Source of the DNA: Oceanobacillus sp. HTM 045
GTDB taxonomy: Bacteria; Pseudomonadota; Alphaproteobacteria; Rhodobacterales; Rhodobacteraceae
NCBI GenBank assembly: GCA_009733745.1
Contig: WNWL01000005.1
Span: forward strand, 62,001-126,000
Reading direction: 5' to 3'
DNA: 64,000 nucleotides
The position numbers and the translations under genes are program-made. Positions within the stretch are counted from its first letter, which is position 1. Each line of letters begins with the position of its first letter. The notes beneath the pieces are model-generated. The model had not been told where the DNA came from and made no database searches. It was given only the letters and a program-made list of their open reading frames with translations. Shown here in pieces: positions 8,509 through 17,272 of the stretch.

Positions 8509-9003
8509 ATGTGCGAGCCTTGTCCCGGATGCGGTGCGCTCCTGGCGCCGGAGGATGGACCGACGCATGCCTACATGGCGTCGTCGCCGGCCTGCTTCGC
8601 GGCCTTCACCCGCATTCTCGCGGCAGAGTATTCCGATCCGGCGCTCATGGATGTGCACAGGCTCACGGTGGATACCTACGCTGTGCAGCATCCCGGCGAT
8701 CCGCGGGACCGGCGTTGCGTGCAGTCGGTGGGGCTGCACCTTGCACGGCTCTGCCTGCAGCTCTCGGAGGAACTGGCGTCGGAGGCTGCAAACCGTGCGA
8801 TGCTGGTCCTGGGCCGCGCCAAGGCGGAGCTGGTGCCGCTGGCGCCGCCGGCGCGGTTCCGGGTGAGGGCATCGGACGTGGCGCCCCATGCAGGGACGCC
8901 TGCCCATGCCGGCAGGGTCCGGGACTGGGCCGTGGCGACGTGGGAGGACTGGTCGGCCCACCACGCCTATATCCGCGCGTGGGCGGAGCGGCACCGAGGC
9001 TAG
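8509..9003 (+). CDS. DUF5946 family protein
   Basis: A 164-residue soluble protein with an N-terminal CEPCPGCG zinc-ribbon-like motif and the family signatures DGPTHAY, SSPACFAAF, EYSDP and HRLTVDTYAVQHPG. The remainder is helical, ending in WAVATWEDWSAHHAYI. This matches DUF5946, a family of unknown function found in many bacteria. It stands alone after regA; nothing in the context indicates a role. Confidence 0.8.
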   Translation: MCEPCPGCGALLAPEDGPTHAYMASSPACFAAFTRILAAEYSDPALMDVHRLTVDTYAVQHPGDPRDRRCVQSVGLHLARLCLQLSEELASEAANRAMLVLGRAKAELVPLAPPARFRVRASDVAPHAGTPAHAGRVRDWAVATWEDWSAHHAYIRAWAERHRG

Positions 9004-9231
9004 CGGGCGGGCCTTCGGCCGGTACCGGATCTCTTCGTGAAAGATTTATCCGGGGCGCGACGGAAGCCCCGGGGCGGGGCGTTGAGGCTTGTGATCGGCG
9101 GGCAGTTCTCGCTGGCTCGCGACGATCTTCCGCACTGGCCCAGCGCTCCGGGCCGGACGGACGCCCGGCGGGGTGGTGCGCCCCCCAGCAATACCGCCCT
9201 GCCGGGCCCCTCCACCCCTCTCCCCCCTGGC

Positions 9232-9257
9232 GGGCCCGGTTTCCGGGCCCCTTTTTT
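9232..9257 (+). terminator. Rho-independent terminator
   Basis: A perfect 8-bp stem GGGCCCGG/CCGGGCCC (9232-9239, 9243-9250), TTT loop, then C and six T. It lies about 230 bp after the DUF5946 stop, so it may end that transcript or a separate short RNA from 9004-9231. Confidence 0.8.
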
Positions 9258-9368
9258 ATTGCCTTGGAACTGGGGAAAGACTTCAAAAATACTTGAGGGA
9301 AGGCGCGACGGAAGCGTCTCTAGGCCGCGTTTCTGCATCTGTAATTCGCTTTTTCAGTGGAGGATAGA

Positions 9369-9758
9369 ATGAAACCTGTCGGCACTCTTCTCATCGGCGC
9401 GCTGGCGCTGGGCGTTTCCACCCTCGGCACCGCCGGCGCGGCCGAGGCCGGGCACCGGGACCAGGTGCGCATTTCCGAGCGCATCGACCAGATCGAGCGG
9501 CGCGTGAGCGAGGTCCGCGATATCGACCGGATGCGGGTGCGGCTGGAGGAGATCGACCGCCTGCAGGCGGCGCTCACCCGGCTCGACCGGCAGAACGACC
9601 GCGAGCGCGGCCGCCTCGCCCGGGTCAACGACCGCCGGATCGACGACCTGCAGGGCGTGCTGGCCCGGATCGAGCGGCGCACCGAGAACCGCGCCGACCG
9701 CCGGCGCGATCACCGCGGCGGCTACGGGCACTGGCCGGGGCTCCACGGCCACCGCTGA
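9369..9758 (+). CDS. Small secreted charged coiled-coil protein
   Basis: A 129-residue protein with a signal peptide (about 26 residues, cut near AEAGH) followed by a highly charged Arg/Glu/Asp-rich helix with heptad-like spacing (ISERIDQIERRVSEVRDI) and an Arg/His/Gly-rich tail. The ATG at 9369 has AGGAT upstream; an in-frame GTG at 9357 is less likely. A strong terminator follows at 9793. No family is recognised; it is probably periplasmic. Confidence 0.75.
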   Translation: MKPVGTLLIGALALGVSTLGTAGAAEAGHRDQVRISERIDQIERRVSEVRDIDRMRVRLEEIDRLQAALTRLDRQNDRERGRLARVNDRRIDDLQGVLARIERRTENRADRRRDHRGGYGHWPGLHGHR

Positions 9759-9792
9759 GGCCGACAGGCCGGACTGAGGCAGACGCAGGCAG

Positions 9793-9822
9793 CCGCCCGG
9801 CCCTCGTGGCCGGGCGGTTTTT
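9793..9822 (+). terminator. Rho-independent terminator of the coiled-coil gene
   Basis: A perfect 10-bp stem CCGCCCGGCC/GGCCGGGCGG with loop CTCGT, followed by TTTTT, 35 bp after the stop at 9758. Confidence 0.9.
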
Positions 9823-9954
9823 CCTTGGGTTGTTTGAGGGGGGCAGTTGTGGCGTGGGTGTCCTGTGTTCCCGAACTATGGCAGGGGATGCCTGCCAATA
9901 GGTGTGGTTTTTCTTCGTGCGCGTAGCGTTTGCCCCGGCCCGGGCGACCAGCCC

Positions 9955-10086
9955 GGGCCACGCCCGGCCCTCCCCGGGGCCGGGCGTTCTCTGCCGCTTC
10001 AAGGGGATCGGAGGGCGGGAGGGGTGCGGGGATAAACCAAGCAGACCCTGTGTGGCGCTACGCCCGACCAGGGCCGGACGTGGCCC
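9955..10086 (+). repeat. Dispersed 133-bp TIR element, copy A
   Basis: 132 bp bounded by GGGCCACGCCCGGCCCT and AGGGCCGGACGTGGCCC, which are inverted repeats with one mismatch. The interior has the shared core GGGGATAAACCAAGC. A GCGACCAGC box directly outside the left end is shared with the other copies. It follows the coiled-coil gene's terminator; no coding frame is conserved between copies. Confidence 0.85.
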
Positions 10087-10198
10087 TATGCGCTTAGCTC
10101 GGGCGGTTGAGTGACCGCGGAGATTGTCGGAACGACTGCCAGCGGCATTGCGGGTTGGCGTTGCGCACCGCACCAGCCACGGCACGCGCGACCAGCGC

Positions 10199-10331
10199 GG
10201 GCCACGTCCGGCCCTCCCCGGGGCCGGGCGTTCTCTGCCGCTGCAAGGGGACCGGAGGGCGGGAGGGGGTGCGGGGATAAACCAAGCAGACCGTAAGAGG
10301 CGCTACGCCCGCCCAGGGCCGGACGAGGCCC
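10199..10331 (+). repeat. Dispersed 133-bp TIR element, copy B
   Basis: 133 bp with ends GGGCCACGTCCGGCCCT and AGGGCCGGACGAGGCCC (one mismatch). Same orientation as copy A and only 112 bp downstream of it, so this 709-bp gap holds two copies in tandem. The left extension CCAGCCACGGCACGCGCGACCAGC matches copies C to F. Confidence 0.88.
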
Positions 10332-10467
10332 TTCGTGCTCAGCTTCGATCTGGGGAACGTTGGGTGCCGTTGGTCCGGACGTTCTTCCTCGCGCGCGGCT
10401 CCGACCAGCGCCCGGACCCTCTGCGCTGACCACAAGCATCCGGGGCACCTGCTTTCAGCCATTCCCC
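10332..10467. other. Remaining part of the 9759-10467 gene-free gap
   Basis: The gap between the coiled-coil gene and the convergent esterase gene holds the terminator and element copies A and B. In the last 136 bp I see nothing else that is recognisable. Confidence 0.4.
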
Positions 10468-11304
10468 TCACTCCACCCGTGCATCCTCCGGGATACCGCC
10501 GAAGACCGGGCCGCCGGTGACGAGGCCGGGGAGGACGCGGGCGAGCCAGTCCTTCGGGATGGAGTGGCCGCCGTCGTGCAGGCAGAGGGTGACCTCGCGG
10601 CCCGGCGGCGGGGCGGGCCATGAGCGGCAGTCGTAGATCCCCTCCGCCGAGGCGTGGGCGGGTTCCAGGCTGGCATTGACCCGGCGCCAGAGCGAGACGG
10701 CGAAGCCGGTCTCGCCGCCGGGGCCGGTGGGCAGGTCCATCACCGTGTCGCGCAGGCCGTGCACGGCGACGATGCGGGCCGGGCCGCCGGGGCAGTCGAT
10801 GCTCTCCTGCCGCCAGAGCGTACCGGCGATGGGGATGTAGGCGGCGAAGTCCGGGCCGCTGGCGCAGGCCAGCCGCCATGCCATCGCCGCGCCGTAGGAG
10901 AAGCCGGAGACGAACACGCGGGCGCGGTCGGCGGGCCAGCGGCGGGCGGCGTCGGCGATCACCTCCAGCGTGAAATCCACGTCGCGGCTGTCGCTGCCCC
11001 AGAAACTCCACGACTTGCCGAGCCCGTCCGGGGCGATCAGCAGGAGGCCGTTCTCCGCTGCGGCGTCGGCGATGCGGCGGTTTCTGAGCACCTGCGCGCC
11101 GGTGCGGCCCCAGCCGTGGAAGTGGATCAGCACCGGGAGCGGCGCGGCCCCGTCCCAGCCGGGCGGGGGCGCGGCGCGATAGGCGCGGGCGCCGAGGGAG
11201 CAGGGGGTCTCGCCGCCGCAGCCATCGGGGCTTGCAGGGTCCGCCGCGGCGGCGAGAGGTGCGAGCGCGAGCAGGATCGCGGGGAGAACTGCGGGAACCT
11301 TCAT
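10468..11304 (-). CDS. Secreted alpha/beta hydrolase, PHB depolymerase/LpqC-type esterase
   Basis: A 278-residue protein with a signal peptide (MKVPAVLPAILLALAPLAAA) and the LpqC/feruloyl esterase fold: oxyanion region LIHFHGWGRTG, nucleophile elbow GFSYGAAM, DTVMDLP region and a C-terminal HDGGHSIPKDW holding the catalytic His. Family members cleave poly-3-hydroxybutyrate oligomers or aromatic esters outside the cytoplasm. The ATG at 11304 gives a clean signal peptide; upstream frame residues are not signal-like. It converges on the repeat-rich gap. Confidence 0.8.
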   Translation of the reverse strand: MKVPAVLPAILLALAPLAAAADPASPDGCGGETPCSLGARAYRAAPPPGWDGAAPLPVLIHFHGWGRTGAQVLRNRRIADAAAENGLLLIAPDGLGKSWSFWGSDSRDVDFTLEVIADAARRWPADRARVFVSGFSYGAAMAWRLACASGPDFAAYIPIAGTLWRQESIDCPGGPARIVAVHGLRDTVMDLPTGPGGETGFAVSLWRRVNASLEPAHASAEGIYDCRSWPAPPPGREVTLCLHDGGHSIPKDWLARVLPGLVTGGPVFGGIPEDARVE

Positions 11305-11434
11305 GGCCAGAGCACTGGGCCATGCCGCGCCCGCCGGCAACTGAGGCTTTCGTGAGCCCCGGCTGCCGGAAGGTTGCGCGGCCCGGGGATGTCGTCCGGG
11401 GCCGCGCTTCGGAGCCGCCTTTGAGAGCCGCCTT

Positions 11435-11653
11435 TCAGAGCCGCGCGTCGAGCGCCAGCGAGCGGCGGGAGAGGCGGAACGCCTCGTCGCGGACGTCGCG
11501 GGCGCTGCCGCCGAGCGCGTCGAGGATGTCGCTGCGGGTCAGGCCGATATCGTCCAGCAGGTGGTCGTCGTGGGCCAGCAGGCGGCGCAGGCGGGCGCGG
11601 TCGCGCCGGTCCTTGATCCAGCGGGCGAGGCGGTTTGCGATCAGGGTCAGCAT
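11435..11653 (-). CDS. DUF1127 (YjiS-like) small protein
   Basis: 72 residues with an N-terminal amphipathic helix and the DUF1127 core LLAHDDHLLDDIGLTRSDI. Arg-rich DUF1127 proteins bind RNA and affect phosphate/carbon metabolism or RNA turnover in other alphaproteobacteria. It is divergent from a LysR gene with a 123-bp gap, an arrangement often seen for this family and suggesting LysR control. ACCGAACC-type spacing before the ATG gives no strong ribosome site. Confidence 0.88.
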   Translation of the reverse strand: MLTLIANRLARWIKDRRDRARLRRLLAHDDHLLDDIGLTRSDILDALGGSARDVRDEAFRLSRRSLALDARL

Positions 11654-11776
11654 GGGTTCGGTCCTTCGTTTCTGGTGTGTTCGGTCTCTGCGTCTGGGAG
11701 GAAGATGGGGGTGGGAGAGGGTTCAGTGAAGCTAAAAGACTTGATGCTAGTATTCAGTTCTGCTTAATTGAGCCAC

Positions 11777-12667
11777 ATGAACGCACCGCACATCCCCCCG
11801 CCCTCCGCCACCGTCGACGTGGACGTCCTGCGCGGCCTGATCGCCGTGGCGCAGACCCGTTCGGTCACCGCCGCCGCGGCGCAGGTCGGGCGCACGCCCG
11901 CCGCGGTCTCGATGCAGATCAAGAAGGTGGAGGAGACGCTGGGCCGCGCGCTCTTCCTGCGCGAACGGCCGGGCATGGTGGTCACGGCGGATGGCGAGCG
12001 GTTCCTCGCCTATGCGCGGCGGATCGTGGAACTGCACCGCGAGGCGCTGGACGCCTTCCGCGAGCCGGAGTTGTCCGGCGAGGTGACGGTGGGCACGCTG
12101 GACGATTTCGGCGCCGACCGGCTGCGCGACGTGTTCCTCTCCTTCACCCGCTGCCACCCGAAGGCGACGGTGAACGTGGTGATGGCCTCGACCCGCGAGC
12201 TGGCACCGGCGGTGGAGAGCGGCGCGCTCGACCTCGCCGTGCTGACGCCCGGCTGCGCCACGCCGTGGCAGGACACCGACGTGCTGCTGCACGAGGAGGA
12301 ACTTGTCTGGGTGACCTGCGAGAACGGGCGGGCGCACCTGGAGCGGCCGGTGCCGCTGGCGGTGGCGACCAACGGGTGCTCGTGGCGGCGCGCGACGCTG
12401 GCCTCGCTGGAGGCGGCGGAGATTCCCTACCGGATCGCCTTCGTCTCCGACTCGGCGGAGGCGCACAAGGCGGCGGTCCGCGCCGGGCTGGCGATCACGC
12501 CGCTGCAGAAGAGCCGGGTGCCGGAGGGCCTCCGGGTGCTGCGCGGGGCCGAGGCGCTGCCGCTCGACGCGAAGGACAGGATGGCGCTGCGGTTCGGGCC
12601 GAAGCCGTCGGCGCTGGCCGAATCGCTCGCCGCGCGGATCCGCGAGAGCTTCGGGGTCGCGCCTTGA
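11777..12667 (+). CDS. LysR-family transcriptional regulator
   Basis: A 296-residue protein with an N-terminal winged helix-turn-helix (residues about 15-75; SVTAAAAQVGRTPAAVSMQIKKVEETLG) and a type 2 periplasmic-binding-like effector domain. The ATG at 11777 is preferred over a TTG at 11768. It is divergent from the DUF1127 gene and overlaps the SDR gene by 4 bp, so it probably controls one or both. The upstream gap has AT-rich GCTTAATTGAGC (11762-11773), a near-palindrome that could be its autoregulatory site. Confidence 0.9.
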   Translation: MNAPHIPPPSATVDVDVLRGLIAVAQTRSVTAAAAQVGRTPAAVSMQIKKVEETLGRALFLRERPGMVVTADGERFLAYARRIVELHREALDAFREPELSGEVTVGTLDDFGADRLRDVFLSFTRCHPKATVNVVMASTRELAPAVESGALDLAVLTPGCATPWQDTDVLLHEEELVWVTCENGRAHLERPVPLAVATNGCSWRRATLASLEAAEIPYRIAFVSDSAEAHKAAVRAGLAITPLQKSRVPEGLRVLRGAEALPLDAKDRMALRFGPKPSALAESLAARIRESFGVAP

Positions 12668-13383
12668 GGCTCGGCGGGCACGTGGTGCTGGTCACCGGCG
12701 GGCTGGGCGCGATCGGCCGCGCGGTCTGCGACGCGATTACGGCGGAGGGCGGGGTCGTCCTCGCGGCCGACATCGCCGAGGGGGCGGATATCTCGCTGGA
12801 CGTGACCTCGGAAGCGTCGTGGGACGCCGCCCGCGCGGCGGTGGAGGCGGCGCACGGGCGGCTCGACGGGCTGGTGAACAATGCCGGGCTGATGCATGTG
12901 GGCTCGATCGAGGACACCTCCTTCGCGGACTGGCGTCGGGTGATGGCGGTGAACGCGGACGGGCCGTTCCTCGGCTGCAAGGCAATGTGGGGGCTGTTGC
13001 GGCGGAGTGCTGCGCCCTCGATCGTGAACCTCTCCTCCGTCTCGGGGCTGGTCGGCGGGGCCAAGCTGGTCGCCTACAACGCCTCGAAGGGCGCGGTGCG
13101 GCTGATGACCAAGTCGGTCGCGCTACACGGCGCACGGGAGGCGCCGCCGATCCGCTGCAACTCGGTGCACCCGGCCTTCGTCGAGAGCCCGATGGTGGAC
13201 GGCATCGCCGCCGAGATGCGCGACCCGGCGACGGCGCACGCGAAGCTGCGCGCCATGGTCCCGCTCGGGCGGATGGCTACGGCGGCGGACGTGGCCGAGC
13301 AGGTGGTGCACCTGCTGTCGCCCGCGAGCGGCTTCGCCACGGGCGCCGAGTTCGTGCTGGATGGCGGGCTGACGGCGCAGTAG
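12664..13383 (+). CDS. Short-chain dehydrogenase/reductase (SDR)
   Basis: A 239-residue classical SDR: TGGLGAIG nucleotide loop (residues 11-18), NNAG, catalytic Ser in NLSSVSG and the YxxxK pair in YNASKG, with the terminal GGLTAQ. It would oxidise or reduce an alcohol/ketone with NAD(P); substrate unknown. I start at TTG 12664, which overlaps the LysR stop (TTGA) and gives MRLGGHVVLVTGG, the expected SDR N-terminus; no ATG fits. Coupled to the LysR gene. Confidence 0.88.
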   Translation: MRLGGHVVLVTGGLGAIGRAVCDAITAEGGVVLAADIAEGADISLDVTSEASWDAARAAVEAAHGRLDGLVNNAGLMHVGSIEDTSFADWRRVMAVNADGPFLGCKAMWGLLRRSAAPSIVNLSSVSGLVGGAKLVAYNASKGAVRLMTKSVALHGAREAPPIRCNSVHPAFVESPMVDGIAAEMRDPATAHAKLRAMVPLGRMATAADVAEQVVHLLSPASGFATGAEFVLDGGLTAQ

Positions 13384-13468
13384 GCGGGGGTGGAGGCCGG
13401 CGTGTAGGTGGGTACTGGGCGCCTGTTTTGCGGCGGCACGAGTGCCCGCCGGTCGGGGTAAGTGCGGA

Positions 13469-13601
13469 GGGCAACGACCGGCCCTGGACGGGCGTGGTGC
13501 TTCGCCGGGTTTGCTTGATTTATGTCGGCACACCCTCCCGAGGTCGGAGCCATTTGCAGCGTTGCAAGACGCCCGGCCCCGGGGAGGGCCGGGCGTGGCC
13601 C
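13469..13601 (-). repeat. Dispersed 133-bp TIR element, copy C (inverted)
   Basis: 133 bp, opposite orientation to copies A and B. Ends on the plus strand are GGGCAACGACCGGCCCT and AGGGCCGGGCGTGGCCC. The core reads ATAAATCAAGCA on the minus strand, and GGGCGACCAGCCC flanks the left end of the element. It fills most of the 306-bp gap between the convergent SDR and peptidase genes. Confidence 0.87.
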
Positions 13602-13689
13602 GGGCTGGTCGCCCGGGCCTTGGCTGATGCCATGCGAAACGGACTGACGTTGCGACGGTGGCAGGCACGGTTGGGGGCGCCAACCCGTT

Positions 13690-14400
13690 CTAATCCCCCA
13701 GAAAAATCTCCGGGTCCCAGCCTGCGTCCTGCATCCGCTGCAGGGCGAGCCTCCGGCCGCCTTGCCGTTCGATCCAGTGAAGGACGGCGCAGCCGGCTTC
13801 GGCGTAGACCGTGTCGCCGGGGCGTGCGGTTGCGTGGCTCCAGTCGGCGTGGCCTTCGGGGAGTGTGTCGCGCGGCTCGACCCGGCAGGCGAGGCGGGTG
13901 CCGGTGACGCGCAGCGATACCGGGTCGCGCGAGGCGACCACGGCGAGGCCCTCGTTGAACCAGACCGGCACCGCGCCGGTGACGTAGCGCAGGAAGCCGA
14001 CCCGGCGGTGCAGCTCGATATGCGCCAGTTCGTGCGCGATCACGGTGGCGTCGCGGCCCGAGGCGGAGAGCGCGACGAAGAAGGTGCCGAAGGCCCGCGC
14101 CCGCGCGTCCGCGCCGCCGAGGCGGGCATCGCAATCGGCCGTGGCGCAGACGAGGAAGGTCGGGTCGCCTTCCAGCGGGCCGAAGAAGGCGCTGACCCGC
14201 CTGCGGCCCTCGGACAGCGCCGATTGCAGCGCGGCGCGTTCGGGCAGGGTCATGCGCGGGTCGACATGGAGCCCGTCGCGGACCTCGTCGAGCCCGTAGC
14301 AGCGCGGGCAGGCCCAGGCGAGCACGGCCGGCGCGCGCACCACCAGCACCGCGCCGAACGCGGCGGCGAGCACGAACAGGAAGGCGGAGAGGCGCTTCAT
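13690..14400 (-). CDS. Secreted gluzincin-type zinc metallopeptidase
   Basis: A 236-residue protein with an N-terminal signal/anchor (MKRLSAFLFVLAAAFGAVLVV). The zinc site HELAH is followed by IELHRR and then FNEGLAV, the third ligand Glu of gluzincins. A CPRC pair near the N-terminus and two more Cys may form disulfides. It resembles small predicted periplasmic peptidases (MA-clan) of unknown substrate. The ATG at 14400 gives the signal peptide; the longer frame back to 14544 adds proline-rich, non-signal residues. Confidence 0.75.
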   Translation of the reverse strand: MKRLSAFLFVLAAAFGAVLVVRAPAVLAWACPRCYGLDEVRDGLHVDPRMTLPERAALQSALSEGRRRVSAFFGPLEGDPTFLVCATADCDARLGGADARARAFGTFFVALSASGRDATVIAHELAHIELHRRVGFLRYVTGAVPVWFNEGLAVVASRDPVSLRVTGTRLACRVEPRDTLPEGHADWSHATARPGDTVYAEAGCAVLHWIERQGGRRLALQRMQDAGWDPEIFLGD

Positions 14401-14576
14401 GCCCCCTGTGTGCGGAATCCCACCGACCCGCGCAACCGTGCCGTGGTACCCGAAAGGGGCGGAGGTGGGGACGGGCGCGGCCGCGTAACTGTATGGCCGC
14501 GCCCGGACTTCCGGTCCGCCGGTAAGGTATTCATTCGATTTCATTTTTCGGGTTCGTTCTTTCGGGGAGAATTGAC

Positions 14577-14963
14577 ATGAGACGCATGTTTCTCGCGGCG
14601 GTCGCCGCGCTGGGCCTCGGTCTCGCGGCGACGTCCGCGATCACGCCCGCGGCGGCGCAGAACTACCAAGTCTACTACACCGTCAACGGCATCCCGCTCT
14701 CGCCTACCGACCAGCAGGCGATGTGGGACGCGGGCCTGCCGCCGGGCCATTTCTGGCTGGCCGACAACGGCAACTGGGGCGTGATGGGCTCGGCCCAGGT
14801 GCTCGGCAACATCCATGCCGGGGCCTATGCCGGGCAGGGGGTCTATTCCGGCTCGGGCGAGGTCTACGACAACGGGTCGTGGAGCCATTACAGCCCCTAT
14901 TCGGGCGGCGTCGGCGGTGACGGCAACGGCTGCTACTACGCCGGCGACTGGTCGAACTGCTGA
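14577..14963 (+). CDS. Small secreted Tyr/Gly/Asn-rich protein
   Basis: 128 residues: a signal peptide (to PAAAQ), then a domain rich in Tyr, Gly, Asn and Trp (YQVYYTVNGIPLSP, GHFWLADNGNWGVMG) with two C-terminal Cys (GCYYAGDWSNC). GGGGAGA precedes the ATG. No family is recognised. The composition suggests an extracellular or periplasmic beta-rich protein. Confidence 0.75.
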   Translation: MRRMFLAAVAALGLGLAATSAITPAAAQNYQVYYTVNGIPLSPTDQQAMWDAGLPPGHFWLADNGNWGVMGSAQVLGNIHAGAYAGQGVYSGSGEVYDNGSWSHYSPYSGGVGGDGNGCYYAGDWSNC

Positions 14964-14968
14964 GGATC

Positions 14969-14993
14969 GCGGCGCCCCCTCGCGGGGCGCCGC
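14969..14993 (+). terminator. Strong hairpin after the secreted-protein gene
   Basis: A perfect 10-bp stem GCGGCGCCCC/GGGGCGCCGC with loop CTCGC, 5 bp after the stop. No U-tract follows, so it may stabilise the 3' end as much as terminate. Confidence 0.5.
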
Positions 14994-15074
14994 AGCCCTC
15001 CTCCGGCGCCCCGCTCACGCCCGCGTGCGCGCGCGGCTCTCGACAGAGGGTGCGCCGCGGCGGAACATCGGCGG

Positions 15075-15887
15075 ATGGGCGCGTTCCGAATCCTTACCTT
15101 TCTCGCCTTTCTCGCCGCGCCGCCTGCGCTGGCGGATGTGGAGGTGGATGTCGAGCTGGTGCTCGCGGTCGACGTCTCGCGCTCGATGACGCCGCGGGAG
15201 CTGGAGATACAGCGGCGCGGCTATGCCGAGGCGCTGGTCTCGGAGGAGGTGATCGGCGCGATCCGCCGCGGGGTGCGGGGGCAGGTTGCGATCACCTATA
15301 TCGAGTGGGCCGGGACCGCCTCGCAGCGGACCGTCGTGCCCTGGACGCTGATCCGCGGCCGCGACGAGGCGGAGGCCTTCTCGGCGCGGCTGACCGCCTA
15401 TTTCAACGAATCGCTGCGGCGGACCTCGATCTCGGGCGCGCTCGACTTTTCGGCGCGGCTGTTCGAGGGCAACGGCTTCTCCGGGCTGCGGCAGGTGATC
15501 GACGTGTCGGGCGACGGGCCGAACAACCAGGGGCGGCCGGTGAACGAGGCGCGCGACGACGTGCTGGCGCGCGGCATCGTCATCAACGGGCTGCCGCTGA
15601 TGACCAAGGAGGGCATGGGCAGCCAGTGGAACCTCGACGACCTCGACCTCTACTACCGCGACTGCGTGATCGGCGGGCCCGCGGCCTTCGTGATCCCGGT
15701 GCTGGACTGGGACGAGTTCGAGCCGGCGGTGCGGCGCAAGCTGGTGATGGAACTGGTCGGCCTGCCGCCGCCGGAGTCGCCGCCCCTGCCTGTCGTGCGG
15801 GCGGCCTACGACCCGCTGAAGGGCTATGACTGCCTGATCGGCGAGAAGATCTGGCAGCGGATGATGGACGACTATTACCTGGAATAG
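15075..15887 (+). CDS. DUF1194 (VWA-like) secreted protein
   Basis: A 270-residue protein with a signal peptide cut after ALA. The mature start [20 protein letters not shown] holds a MIDAS-type DxSxS metal site, followed by SGDGPNNQG, as in von Willebrand factor A domains. It matches DUF1194, a periplasmic family of unknown function common in Rhodobacterales. It stands alone, converging on a small membrane protein. Confidence 0.87.
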   Translation: MGAFRILTFLAFLAAPPALADVEVDVELVLAVDVSRSMTPRELEIQRRGYAEALVSEEVIGAIRRGVRGQVAITYIEWAGTASQRTVVPWTLIRGRDEAEAFSARLTAYFNESLRRTSISGALDFSARLFEGNGFSGLRQVIDVSGDGPNNQGRPVNEARDDVLARGIVINGLPLMTKEGMGSQWNLDDLDLYYRDCVIGGPAAFVIPVLDWDEFEPAVRRKLVMELVGLPPPESPPLPVVRAAYDPLKGYDCLIGEKIWQRMMDDYYLE

Positions 15888-15917
15888 TGACGTGGCCCGC
15901 GCGTGCCCGCGCCGGCC

Positions 15918-15931
15918 GGACCGCCCGGTCC
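15918..15931. terminator. Short hairpin between convergent genes
   Basis: GGACC-GCCC-GGTCC lies in the 44-bp gap between the DUF1194 stop and the stop of the convergent membrane protein. No U-tract; a weak, possibly shared terminator. Confidence 0.3.
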
Positions 15932-16381
15932 TTACCGGTTCTGGCGCTTGCGTTTCGAACCGATCGCGGAGCGCGCGGCGATGGGGAAGGCCAGCCGGAT
16001 CCCGCCGACATGCACCAGCAGCAGGATGCCGGTGACAATGGCGACGAGGCCGGGTTCCCGCGTCACCTCCATCACCTCGGCGCGGGCTTCCTCGCCGAAG
16101 ATCGTCACCATGATCGCCAGCGCGACCAGCGAGATGGCCAGCGCGATAAGGGTGCCGGCGATGGCGATGCGCCAGGAGAGGGCGGATGCCGGCATTTCGC
16201 CGGTGCGTTCGCCATGACGGCCGCCGGAATAGAAGGCGGCGGCGATCAGCGGGACGGCGCTGAGGAAGCCGCCGGGGGACAGCCCGGCCATGATCAGCAG
16301 CTGCGAGATGACGATGGCCCCGGCAATCGCCAGGACATAGGCGATCGCGAAGTCGCGGCAGGCGGTGACGAGGCCCGGCAT
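15932..16381 (-). CDS. Four-helix integral membrane protein (ABZJ_00895-like)
   Basis: 149 residues with four predicted membrane helices and a basic C-terminal tail (GSKRKRQNR). Spacing of the helices and the FYSGGRHGE loop resemble the ABZJ_00895-type small membrane family, but that match is tentative. Function unknown. It is monocistronic and divergent from the rimP operon. Confidence 0.65.
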   Translation of the reverse strand: MPGLVTACRDFAIAYVLAIAGAIVISQLLIMAGLSPGGFLSAVPLIAAAFYSGGRHGERTGEMPASALSWRIAIAGTLIALAISLVALAIMVTIFGEEARAEVMEVTREPGLVAIVTGILLLVHVGGIRLAFPIAARSAIGSKRKRQNR

Positions 16382-16523
16382 GGGGTTTCCCTGGCGTCGG
16401 TTGGATCCGGCGCGAGCATAGCACGGAGCCGCGCCGCTGCATCAGGGGCCGCATTCGCGATTTCGCGGGAGAGCGCGGCAGCGGGTGCCGTGCCTCGCGA
16501 TCCGGGTTGCAAAACCTGCGGTC

Positions 16524-16614
16524 CGGGCGTATATGCCCGACAACATCGCGGCGGCCTCGCCTGGCTGGCGAGACCCCCACCGGGTTATCAGGCGGGCCGC
16601 GAGGCCCGTTTTTT
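16524..16614 (+). promoter_or_regulatory. rimP-nusA operon leader with attenuator-like alternative hairpins
   Basis: An intrinsic terminator, CGGGCC-GCGA-GGCCCG then six T (16593-16614), lies 25 bp before the rimP ATG. Upstream, GGCCTCGC (16553-16560) is perfectly complementary to GCGAGGCC (16599-16606) inside the terminator. The same upstream strand can instead fold locally as CTCGCC-TGGCT-GGCGAG (16556-16572). Those are the antiterminator and anti-antiterminator of an attenuator. Control by NusA or another translation factor is inferred from the E. coli precedent of nusA-operon autoregulation. Confidence 0.6.
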
Positions 16615-16639
16615 GATTCGCCGGAGGACCGCTGCCTTC

Positions 16640-17272
16640 ATGCCCGACATGGTCGCCAAGGCCCCGATTGACGAACGTCTCGCGAAGATCGTCGCGCCGA
16701 CGGTCGAGGGCATGGGCTTCGAGCTGGTCCGCCTGCGGCTGATGGGCGGCAAGCGCGCCACGCTGCAGGTCATGGCGGAGCGCCCGGACGGGACGATGGA
16801 GATCGAGGACTGCGCGAAGCTGAGCCGCGCGCTCTCCGCCGTGCTCGACGTGGAAGACCCGATCGAGGGCGAATACTCGCTCGAGGTCTCGTCGCCCGGC
16901 ATCGACCGGCCGCTGACCCGGCTGCGGGACTTCGACCGCTGGCAGGGCTGGGAGGCCAAGCTGGAAACCGCCGAGATGATCGACGGGCGCAAGCGGTTCC
17001 GCGGCATCCTCGCCGGGATCTCCGAAGAGGGCGAGGGCGACGAGGTGCTGATCGAGATCGATGAAGGCACCATCGGGCTGAAGTTCGAATGGCTGGCCGA
17101 TGCCAAGCTGGTGATGACCGACGAGCTGATCGCCGAGAGCCTGAAGCGGTCGAAGCGTGACTTCGACGAGGCCGACTACGACGAGATCCGGGAGACCGAC
17201 GAGGACTCGGACGAAGGATCGGACGACGATAGCGGGGAAGACAGGCGCCCCGAACCACATGAGGTGAACTGA
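16640..17272 (+). CDS. rimP: Ribosome maturation factor RimP
   Basis: 210 residues: the N-terminal RimP domain ([18 protein letters not shown], then [10 protein letters not shown]) and the C-terminal SH3-like domain, ending in a long acidic tail rich in Asp and Glu. RimP helps assemble the 30S subunit. GGAGG precedes the ATG at 16640 by 12 nt. The stop overlaps the nusA start (TGATG). Confidence 0.95.
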   Translation: MPDMVAKAPIDERLAKIVAPTVEGMGFELVRLRLMGGKRATLQVMAERPDGTMEIEDCAKLSRALSAVLDVEDPIEGEYSLEVSSPGIDRPLTRLRDFDRWQGWEAKLETAEMIDGRKRFRGILAGISEEGEGDEVLIEIDEGTIGLKFEWLADAKLVMTDELIAESLKRSKRDFDEADYDEIRETDEDSDEGSDDDSGEDRRPEPHEVN

